Shown here: positions 5,398 to 10,474 of the stretch, piece after piece
How the letters are laid out: every line of letters starts with the position of its first letter
How positions within the stretch are numbered: the stretch's first letter is position 1
From: Acidobacteriota bacterium
GTDB taxonomy: Bacteria > Acidobacteriota > Terriglobia > Terriglobales > Acidobacteriaceae
DNA length: 10,474 bases
NCBI GenBank assembly: GCA_021781075.1
Contig: JAJXXN010000044.1
Span: 1 to 10,474 of the forward strand
Direction of reading: 5' to 3'
Translations under genes and position numbers: made by a program
Notes under the pieces: generated by a model
Seen by the model: only the letters and a program-made list of their open reading frames with translations
What the model was told of the DNA's origin: nothing
Databases searched by the model: none

Positions 5398-6726
5398 ATG
5401 GCCCGCATCTTCCCATTCCGCGCATGGCGTTATAACCTCGGCAAGGTCAAACTACAGGACGTCGCCACACAGCCTTACGACAAAATCTCGCCCGCCATGC
5501 AGCAGGCATACTACGAGCGCAGCCCCTACAATCTCGTCCGCATCATCCTCGGCCTGCCCGAGCTCTTCGACGCCGAGCGCGGCGAAAGCGTCTACTCCCG
5601 CGCCGCCGCCCACTTCAACCAGTGGCGCAAGGATGGCGTCCTCATGCAGGAGAAGGACCCCTGCGTCTTCGCCTACTCGCAGCGCTTCACCGTGCCCGGC
5701 ACGGCCATCGTCAAGGAGCGCCGTGGTTTCATCGCCCTCGGCCAGCTCCACGACTACGCAGACAAGGTTGTCTTCCGCCACGAGCAGACCCTCTCCAAGC
5801 CCAAGGGCGACCGTCTCAACCTACTCAAGGCCACCCGCGCCCACTTCGGCCAGATCTTCATGCTCTACTCCGACCCCGCCGGCTCCATCGACCAGCTCCT
5901 CTTCGACTCAAGCACCGCGCCTGATGGCGAGGCCACGGACGAGTACGGCGTCCTCCACCGCTTCTGGCGCGTCAATGAGCCGGCCATCATCAACAAGCTC
6001 ATCACCCAGATGGCCGACAAAAAACTCATCATCGCCGACGGACACCACCGCTACGAAACCGCCCTCAACTATTCAAAAGAGCACGACCCCGCAAATCACG
6101 CCGCTCACTCCGAGCGCAACTCCAACGAACTCCCTCAGCCGCAATGGCCCGAGGCCGCCGTCATGATGACCTTCGTCAACATGGACTCCGACGGCCTCCT
6201 CATCCTGCCCACGCATCGCGTCGTCCACTCGCTCGCCGGCTTCGATGCCGCAAAATTCCTCACTGCCGCCGGGGAATTTTTTGCAATACAAAATCTCGAA
6301 GCCGCCGATGCCGCAACCCATCTCGACCAGTTGGCTAAAGAGAAGGGAACCGCCTTCATCGCAGTCACGCGGAATGCCGCTCATCTTCTGCGTTCCAAAA
6401 ACTCTGAGGTCGACAAGCTGCTCGCCGACCTGCCACCCCGCCAGCGCAACCTCGACCTCACCCACCTCCACTCCATCCTCCTCGACCGCATCCTCGGCCT
6501 CGACGCCGAAAAGGTCCGTGAGCAAACCAACATCCGCTACCTGCGCGACGCCGTTGAGGCCGTTGACCAGCCACGCCGCGGCGAAGCGGACATCACCTTC
6601 CTCACCAACCCCGTCTCCATGGAGCAACTCCGCGAAGTCGCCTTCGCCGGCGAAGTGATGCCGCAAAAATCCACCGACTTCTTCCCCAAGCTCTTGAGTG
6701 GCCTCGCCATCTATGCGCTGGATTAG
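5398..6726 (+). CDS. DUF1015 family protein (COG4198), function not established
   Basis: Soluble protein of 442 residues with no signal peptide or membrane segment. It matches DUF1015 along its length: N-terminal ARIFPFRAWRYN (2-13) and QPYDKIS (25-31), RHEQTLSKPKGDRLNLLKAT (127-146), the invariant IIADGHHRYETAL (211-223), and the C-terminal MPQKSTDFFPKLLSGL (421-436). No activity is assigned to the family. The ADGHHRYETA box resembles the GERR/GHRR box of the ParB/sulfiredoxin/SerK superfamily, which suggests nucleotide binding or phosphotransfer; this is inference. The ATG at 5398 is the first start after the in-frame TGA at 5305-5307 and matches the family N-terminus; no good Shine-Dalgarno precedes it. 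The gene heads a tight cell-wall cluster, its last 14 bases overlapping the amidase start, so a cell-wall or amino-acid supply role is possible. Confidence 0.9.
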   Translation: MARIFPFRAWRYNLGKVKLQDVATQPYDKISPAMQQAYYERSPYNLVRIILGLPELFDAERGESVYSRAAAHFNQWRKDGVLMQEKDPCVFAYSQRFTVPGTAIVKERRGFIALGQLHDYADKVVFRHEQTLSKPKGDRLNLLKATRAHFGQIFMLYSDPAGSIDQLLFDSSTAPDGEATDEYGVLHRFWRVNEPAIINKLITQMADKKLIIADGHHRYETALNYSKEHDPANHAAHSERNSNELPQPQWPEAAVMMTFVNMDSDGLLILPTHRVVHSLAGFDAAKFLTAAGEFFAIQNLEAADAATHLDQLAKEKGTAFIAVTRNAAHLLRSKNSEVDKLLADLPPRQRNLDLTHLHSILLDRILGLDAEKVREQTNIRYLRDAVEAVDQPRRGEADITFLTNPVSMEQLREVAFAGEVMPQKSTDFFPKLLSGLAIYALD

Positions 6727-7417
6727 AAAACCCGACAGCCGGTTGCTGCTCGTCCTTTGCGTCGCGTTGCATCCTGTTGCAAAGCCACATGCGCAATCAC
6801 CGCAGGCTCCTCCTGCACCCGCCCCGCACTTCCTCGTCCTCATCGACGCGGCCCACGGCGGCAACGACCCCGGCGCGCGCATCGACTCTTCCACCATCGA
6901 GAAAAACATCAACCTCGCCCTCAGCGTCCGCCTGCGTTCGCTCCTCGCCGCGCGCGGAATTGAGGTCGCCACCACCCGCGAGGCCGACAAGGACCTTGAC
7001 GCCAATCAGCGCGCCGAGCTCGCCAACCGCGCCGCGCCATCCGCCTGCATCATCCTCCATGCCACCGCCTCCGGCACCGGCATCCATCTTTTTCTCTCCT
7101 CCCTCTCACCGGCGCAGGCCCCGGCGCTCGCCTCCTGGAAATCCGCGCAGGCGCCCTTCATCCGCCAAAGCGCCTCCCTCGCCGCCACGGTCAACAGCGC
7201 TCTGCGGCAGGCTGCCATTCCCGTCACCCTCGCCCGCACCAGTTTGCCCGGCCTGGACAGCATGGCCTGCCCGGCCATCGCCGTCGAGCTTGCCACCCCG
7301 GCTGCCGAAGAAGGCAAGTCGGCGCCCGCGCTCACTGACCCGGATTATCAGGCGCATATCACAGACCTTCTTGCCACCGCCCTCATCACCTGGCGCGCGG
7401 AGGCACATCGCCCATGA
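6713..7417 (+). CDS. Exported N-acetylmuramoyl-L-alanine amidase (Amidase_3 family)
   Basis: Zinc amidase predicted to cut the bond between N-acetylmuramic acid and L-alanine in peptidoglycan, acting in the periplasm. It has 234 residues from the ATG at 6713. Signal peptide about 1-28 (basic MRWIRKPDSR, hydrophobic LLLVLCVAL, then AVAKPHAQ-like ending). All expected catalytic/zinc positions are present: H48 in LIDAAHGGNDPGA, E63 in EKNINLAL, H116 in IILHATA and E192 in AIAVELA; TREADKDLDANQRAELAN (88-105) is the usual conserved stretch. It is shorter than E. coli AmiA/B/C and has no AMIN or SPOR domain, so it must be targeted another way, perhaps through the next gene's product. It overlaps the DUF1015 gene by 14 bp and the GerMN gene by 4 bp. 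A GTG at 6698 would add five residues ahead of the basic signal region and is less likely. Confidence 0.85.
   Translation: MRWIRKPDSRLLLVLCVALHPVAKPHAQSPQAPPAPAPHFLVLIDAAHGGNDPGARIDSSTIEKNINLALSVRLRSLLAARGIEVATTREADKDLDANQRAELANRAAPSACIILHATASGTGIHLFLSSLSPAQAPALASWKSAQAPFIRQSASLAATVNSALRQAAIPVTLARTSLPGLDSMACPAIAVELATPAAEEGKSAPALTDPDYQAHITDLLATALITWRAEAHRP
7399..7403 (+). promoter_or_regulatory. Shine-Dalgarno of the GerMN gene
   Basis: GGAGG inside the last codons of the amidase gene lies 10 bases before the ATG at 7414. The spacing is a little long. It supports the ATGA overlap start. Confidence 0.5.
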
Positions 7418-8148
7418 TTCCCCGCCACCAGAAAATCCTCTTCGCCGTCCTGCTGATCGCCACCATCGGCTTGGGATTTCTCGTCTGGAGGCTTCGGCGA
7501 AACGACCACGACCGCCTGCTCCGCGGTGAAGATTCTGCCCCCACCAAAGCTCCCGCCGTTGCCCCCGCCGAAACCGCCACCCTCTTTGTCGCCAATGATC
7601 AGGACGGCAGCCTCAGCCCAGAGCAGTTCTCCCTCCCGCTCCCAGCCGACAACTCCGCCCGCGCACACGCGCTCCTCAACAAGCTCCTTGAGATTTACTC
7701 CGCCGCCGACAGCACGCACCCCGTCCCCGCATCCGTCCCCGCCGTCCTTAACGTCTTCCTCATGCCCCAGCCCGGCGCGCCACAGGACAAAAACAAATCC
7801 GCCGACTCCGGCCCACTCCTCGCTGTCATCAACCTCACCGCCGCCTTCGCCAACAACCATCCCTCGGGCATTGAGCCCGAGATGCTCACTCTCAACTCCA
7901 TCGGCGCCACTCTCCACGCCAACATCCCACGCATTGCTGAAATCCGCTACCTGGTTGATGGTGAGGCGCGCCCCACATTGGCCGGCCACGCAGACCTCAC
8001 ACAAACCTACCTCACCGCGCAATTCGACGAGCCCGGCGAATCCTCCAAATCCTCGCCCAAATCTCCATCCAAAAACACCCATAAACCTGCAAACCCAAGC
8101 ACCAAATCCAAAACCGCAACCAGGACAAGAAGAAAGACCAGGCGATGA
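7414..8148 (+). CDS. Membrane-anchored GerMN-domain protein with basic C-terminal tail
   Basis: Bitopic protein of 244 residues; function unknown. One membrane segment at about 8-26 (ILFAVLLIATIGLGFLVW) flanked by basic residues, so the rest should lie outside the cytoplasm. The GerMN fold spans about 55-195 (ATLFVANDQDGSL, then LLAVINLTAAFANN, LTLNSIGATL, IAEIRYLVDGE), as in spore-germination GerM and non-spore-former lipoproteins, where it is thought to bind peptidoglycan or another envelope ligand. Residues about 207-244 form a Ser/Pro/Lys/Arg-rich tail ending RRKTRR, low in complexity and strongly basic; an electrostatic contact with wall polymer or membrane is possible but inferred. The start ATG overlaps the amidase stop as ATGA, and the stop overlaps the murI start the same way, so amidase, GerMN protein and MurI are made from one coupled message. 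No spore role is implied. Confidence 0.82.
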   Translation: MIPRHQKILFAVLLIATIGLGFLVWRLRRNDHDRLLRGEDSAPTKAPAVAPAETATLFVANDQDGSLSPEQFSLPLPADNSARAHALLNKLLEIYSAADSTHPVPASVPAVLNVFLMPQPGAPQDKNKSADSGPLLAVINLTAAFANNHPSGIEPEMLTLNSIGATLHANIPRIAEIRYLVDGEARPTLAGHADLTQTYLTAQFDEPGESSKSSPKSPSKNTHKPANPSTKSKTATRTRRKTRR

Positions 8149-8963
8149 ACTCCCAATCCGGCAAAACCATCGGCGTCTTTGATTCCGGCTTCGGCGGCCT
8201 CACCGTCCTCCACGCCCTTCTCGCCGCCCACAATCCCGTCTCCCGTTACGCTTTCCTCGGTGATTCTGCCCGCCTCCCCTACGGCTCCAAATCGCGGCGC
8301 ACCATCGCCCGTTACGCCGTTGAAAGCGCGCGCTACCTTGTCGAGAGGCAAAACGCCGGCTTCCTCGTCATAGCCTGCAACACCGCCAGCGCCCTGGCCC
8401 TTGACGCCATCACCGCGGCCGTCCCTGTCCCCGTCCTGGGCGTTATCACCCCCGGCGCGGAGGCCGCCAAAGCCGCCAGCCGCACCGGAGATGTGCTCGT
8501 CATCGCCACCGATGCCACAGTGCAAAGCCGCGCCTACTCCGCCGCGCTCGCCGCCCACGGCCTCCGCGCCCTTGAAAAAGCCTGCCCCCTGCTCGTCCCA
8601 CTCGTCGAAGAGGGCTGGACCAGCCACCCCGTCACCCGCGAGATCATTCGCATCTATCTCGATGAACTGCTCGCGCACGCCTCATCCATCGGCATGAAGC
8701 CCGACACGCTCCTCCTCGGCTGCACACACTACCCACTCATCCGCCCCCTCATCGAACAGGCCGTCCCCGCCGGCATCCGCGTCATCGACTCCGCCGAGGC
8801 CACCGCCGCCGCCGTCGCCGCGCGCTTCCACAATCGCCAATCCAGTGAACCCACCGAACTGCGCTTCTTCGCCACCGACTCCGTCGAAAAATTCGAACGC
8901 CTCGGCTCGCGCTTCCTCGGCAAACCCACCGGCCCCGTCACCCTCGTCGATCTCGACGGATGA
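8145..8963 (+). CDS. murI: Glutamate racemase MurI
   Basis: Cofactor-independent racemase that makes D-glutamate for the peptidoglycan stem peptide, cytoplasmic. It has 272 residues, the usual size. IGVFDSGFGGLTV (9-21) with catalytic-site D13 and S14; LGDSARLPYGSKS (38-50); first catalytic cysteine C78 in IACNTASAL; second catalytic cysteine C193 in LLGCTHYPLIRP. All signature parts of the Asp/Glu racemase family are present. The start ATG at 8145 overlaps the GerMN stop (ATGA), so translation is coupled. No Shine-Dalgarno better than a weak purine run in the preceding AAGAAAGACCAGGCG is seen. It closes the four-gene wall cluster; a 108-base gap then leads to fabI. Confidence 0.96.
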   Translation: MNSQSGKTIGVFDSGFGGLTVLHALLAAHNPVSRYAFLGDSARLPYGSKSRRTIARYAVESARYLVERQNAGFLVIACNTASALALDAITAAVPVPVLGVITPGAEAAKAASRTGDVLVIATDATVQSRAYSAALAAHGLRALEKACPLLVPLVEEGWTSHPVTREIIRIYLDELLAHASSIGMKPDTLLLGCTHYPLIRPLIEQAVPAGIRVIDSAEATAAAVAARFHNRQSSEPTELRFFATDSVEKFERLGSRFLGKPTGPVTLVDLDG

Positions 8964-9014
8964 TACCGTGCAATTCCACCCCCGGCTGCTCGCTGTGCGC
9001 CGCTAGCTGCCGGC

Positions 9015-9023
9015 TGTTATCCT
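9015..9023 (+). promoter_or_regulatory. Candidate extended -10 element for fabI
   Basis: TGTTATCCT fits the extended -10 pattern TGnTAnnnT and lies about 50 bases before the fabI ATG, in the 108-base murI-fabI gap (8964-9071). No consensus -35 is present at 17 bases. An alternative is CTGACA at 9029-9034 acting as -35, but no good -10 follows it. Confidence 0.3.
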
Positions 9024-9055
9024 GATTTCTGACAGCTTTGCGGCACTGCTTGTAT

Positions 9056-9061
9056 GGAGGA
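9056..9061 (+). promoter_or_regulatory. Shine-Dalgarno of fabI (decides the start)
   Basis: GGAGGA ends 10 bases before the ATG at 9072. It overlaps the upstream in-frame ATG at 9054, which has no such site of its own. This favours 9072 as the start. Confidence 0.65.
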
Positions 9062-9071
9062 TCTTCGCACG

Positions 9072-9839
9072 ATGTTCAATCTGGATGGGAAAGTCGCTGT
9101 TATCTTCGGTTTGGCCAACAAACGCTCCATCGCCTGGGGCATCGCGCAGCGCCTCCACCAGGCCGGCGCGCAGCTCGCCATCGGCTACCAGAACGAGCGC
9201 ATGAAGGCCGAAGCCGAGGACCTCATCGCCGAACTGCCCGGCGCGCATGGTTTCCAGTGCGACCTCTCCAACGACGACGAAATTACCACCGTTTTCGCCG
9301 ACCTCGCTAAACGCTTCCCCAAAATCGACGTGCTGGTCCACGCCGTCGCCTTCGCTCCCGCCTCCGAGCTCCGCGGCGATTTCCTCAACACCACCCGCGA
9401 GGGCTTCCGTGTCGCCATGGACGTCAGCGTCTACACCCTCATCGCCGTCACCCGCGCCGCCGCGCCCCTCATGTCCGAGGGCGGCTCCATCATGACCATG
9501 AGCTACTACGCCGCCGAAAAAGTCGTCCCCAACTACAACGTCATGGCCATCGCCAAGGCCGGGCTAGAATCCACCGTTCGTTATCTCGCCTCGAACCTCG
9601 GCTCCAAAAACATCCGCGTCAATGCCATCTCCGCTGGCCCCATCAAAACCCTCGCCGCACGCGGCGTCGGCGACCTCTCCGAGATGATGAAGACCCACTC
9701 CGACCGCGCCCCGCTCCATCGCAACGTCGACCAGCTCGAAGTCGGCGGTCTCGCCCTCTTCCTCGCCTCCGATCTCTCCAGCGCCATCACCGGCGAAACC
9801 ATCTACGTCGACTGCGGTTACAACATCATGGGCTTTTAA
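9072..9839 (+). CDS. fabI: Enoyl-[acyl-carrier-protein] reductase (NADH) FabI
   Basis: Reduces enoyl-ACP to acyl-ACP, the last step of each round of type II fatty-acid elongation, cytoplasmic. It has 255 residues. A short-chain dehydrogenase fold with the FabI-type cofactor motif GLANKRSIAWGIA (13-25), the VHAVAFAP stretch (89-96), and the catalytic Tyr/Lys set of FabI: Y145, Y155 and K162 in MSYYAAEK and PNYNVMAIAKAGLE. The C-terminal SAGPIKTLAARG and VDCGYNIMGF are typical. Residue 93 is Ala where E. coli has Gly; S. aureus FabI also has Ala there, so this alone does not predict triclosan resistance. The start is set at ATG 9072 because MFNLDGKVAVIFG matches the family N-terminus and GGAGGA lies upstream; the ATG at 9054 would add MEDLRT. 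A strong hairpin terminator follows 21 bases after the stop. Confidence 0.95.
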   Translation: MFNLDGKVAVIFGLANKRSIAWGIAQRLHQAGAQLAIGYQNERMKAEAEDLIAELPGAHGFQCDLSNDDEITTVFADLAKRFPKIDVLVHAVAFAPASELRGDFLNTTREGFRVAMDVSVYTLIAVTRAAAPLMSEGGSIMTMSYYAAEKVVPNYNVMAIAKAGLESTVRYLASNLGSKNIRVNAISAGPIKTLAARGVGDLSEMMKTHSDRAPLHRNVDQLEVGGLALFLASDLSSAITGETIYVDCGYNIMGF

Positions 9840-9860
9840 GACAACCATTCCACTAGCTTC

Positions 9861-9894
9861 AAAAGCGGCGCCCAAGGGCGCCGCTTTTCATTTT
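9861..9894 (+). terminator. Rho-independent terminator after fabI
   Basis: Perfect 13-bp inverted repeat (9861-9873 with 9876-9888) around a two-base AA centre, with a GC-rich core GCGGCGCCC, flanked by A4 on the left and followed by T4CAT4. In practice the loop will be a few bases wider. The A-tract on the far side would also let it work on the minus strand. Confidence 0.9.
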
Positions 9895-9916
9895 CCCCCC
9901 GCCACTCCATCATGTA

Positions 9917-9931
9917 ACCTGTTTACCTGTT
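9917..9931 (+). repeat. Direct repeat ACCTGTT x2 upstream of the S9 peptidase gene
   Basis: ACCTGTT occurs at 9917-9923 and 9925-9931, one base apart, with an overlapping GTAA-N5-TTAC inverted repeat (9914-9926). It sits about 30-45 bases before the TTG start, between the terminator and the gene, where an operator or promoter would be. No protein can be named and chance is possible. Confidence 0.3.
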
Positions 9932-9949
9932 CACTTTCAACCATCGCCC

Positions 9950-9954
9950 GGAGG
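9950..9954 (+). promoter_or_regulatory. Shine-Dalgarno of the S9 peptidase gene (decides the TTG start)
   Basis: GGAGG lies 5 bases before the TTG at 9960. The TTG opens a good signal peptide, so site and start support each other. Confidence 0.65.
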
Positions 9955-9959
9955 CCAAC

Positions 9960-10474
9960 TTGTCCCTCTCTCGTATCCTCGCCATCACCACACTCCTCTC
10001 CACCTCTCTCGCACTCGCCGCCCAATCGTCCCAGCAACCCCAGACTGCTCAGCCAACCCAGCCGCTGCCGCTCTCCATTGAAAATCTCTACACGCCCACA
10101 GGCATCCTCGGCCGCATCCCCATGGGCTATCGTTGGTCCCCCGATTCAAAACACCTCACCCTCAGCAAGCAGGGCGACCTCCTCGAACTCGACCTCGCCA
10201 CCGGCGCCTCCTCCGTCCTCGTCTCCAAGGACAAACTCGCCGCCCTCCACAACGCCGCCATCGACGAGAAAGACGCCGACCACCGCGCCCGCTACCAGAT
10301 GGCCGACTACCTCTGGTCCCCCGACTCCTCCCAAATCCTCTTCGACTTCAACGGCGAACTCGCCCTCTACGACCTCAAATCACAATCCGCGCGCCTCGTC
10401 GCCCACGCCGCCGAGTCCGGCGACGACCCAAAATTCTCACCCAATGGCCGCTACGTCGCCTTCATCCGGGACCA
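9960..10474 (+). CDS. Exported S9-family (dipeptidyl-peptidase IV-like) peptidase, N-terminal part
   Basis: The start of a secreted serine peptidase; 171 complete codons are visible before the right edge. Signal peptide about 1-21 (SLSRILAITTLLSTSLALA before AQS), then a Gln/Pro/Thr-rich stretch (22-38). The beginning of a beta-propeller follows, with repeats of the WSPDS type at 59-63 (YRWSPDSKHLTL), 119-123 (YLWSPDSSQILF) and 159-163 (KFSPNGRYVAFIRD), and the RYQMADYLWSPDS context of the DPP-IV N-terminal domain. The Ser-Asp-His hydrolase domain must lie beyond the window, so activity cannot be confirmed; a TolB-like propeller protein is the alternative. The start is TTG at 9960, with GGAGG 5 bases upstream. 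It follows the fabI terminator, so it has its own promoter. Confidence 0.8.
   Translation, partial: MSLSRILAITTLLSTSLALAAQSSQQPQTAQPTQPLPLSIENLYTPTGILGRIPMGYRWSPDSKHLTLSKQGDLLELDLATGASSVLVSKDKLAALHNAAIDEKDADHRARYQMADYLWSPDSSQILFDFNGELALYDLKSQSARLVAHAAESGDDPKFSPNGRYVAFIRD

Noticed and set aside
5312..6166. 284-codon plus-strand frame over the DUF1015 gene, including an ATG at 5333 right after TACAAT
   Set aside because: The translation is Ser/Pro/Thr low complexity, out of frame with DUF1015; the ATG position near a leaderless distance is probably chance.
6698..6712. GTG start for the amidase adding five residues
   Set aside because: No ribosome-binding site, and the ATG at 6713 gives a normal basic signal-peptide start.
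6073..7005. 310-codon open frame on the minus strand
   Set aside because: It is antisense to the conserved DUF1015 and amidase genes, its translation matches no family I know, and long antisense frames are expected at this G+C and codon bias.
7348..8678. Minus-strand open frames (244 and 223 codons) opposite GerMN and murI
   Set aside because: Gly/Val/Asp-rich translations typical of the reverse complement of GCC/CTC-rich genes; the plus-strand genes are clearly real.
9054..9071. Upstream ATG start for fabI adding MEDLRT
   Set aside because: It lies in front of, and overlaps, the GGAGGA site; FabI proteins start at the MFNLDGKVA position.
1..10474. CRISPR arrays, tRNA, rRNA, insertion sequences, attachment sites, toxin-antitoxin or defence genes
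   Set aside because: No regularly spaced repeats, cloverleaf-like sequences, transposase motifs or defence-type domains were found by reading both strands.

Overview
This is a high-G+C, gene-dense stretch of bacterial chromosome with no sign of mobile DNA. The best guess for the source is an acidobacterium (Acidobacteriia/Terriglobia type). The guess rests on a secreted VWA protein of the acidobacterial type, a dnaJ-hspR pair, heptose genes of a Gram-negative envelope, and an amidase/GerMN/murI cluster. No rRNA or marker gene is present to confirm it. There is no tRNA, CRISPR array, insertion sequence or phage gene.

Left half (1-5232), all on the minus strand. Read in transcription order it holds a secreted VWA-domain protein, a PLP-dependent cysteine synthase family enzyme, a full-length zinc-finger DnaJ, its coupled HspR repressor, a GmhA-type SIS isomerase, and the first 211 codons of a GHMP heptose-7-phosphate kinase (HddA type) that runs off the left edge. 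DnaJ and HspR form a heat-shock chaperone/repressor unit. GmhA and HddA are the first two steps of nucleotide-activated heptose synthesis for LPS, capsule or S-layer glycan.

Divergent region (5233-5397). It separates the minus-strand block from the plus-strand block and must hold promoters for both. A TACAAT -10-like element at 5321-5326 is the clearest signal.

Right half (5398-10474), all on the plus strand. A tight four-gene run (DUF1015 protein, exported N-acetylmuramoyl-L-alanine amidase, membrane-anchored GerMN protein, glutamate racemase MurI) is joined by 14, 4 and 4 bp overlaps, so it is probably one transcript around peptidoglycan metabolism. It is followed by fabI (enoyl-ACP reductase), which has its own leader and ends in a strong hairpin terminator. 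Last is the N-terminal part of an exported S9-family (DPP-IV-like) peptidase running off the right edge.

Overall this looks like housekeeping and envelope biology rather than an accessory island. The least understood gene is the DUF1015 protein; its conserved ADGHHRYETA box and its place at the head of a cell-wall operon make it the best candidate for new function. Three genes (gmhA, hspR, the S9 peptidase) appear to start at TTG behind recognisable Shine-Dalgarno sequences. No intergenic stretch exceeds about 175 bases.
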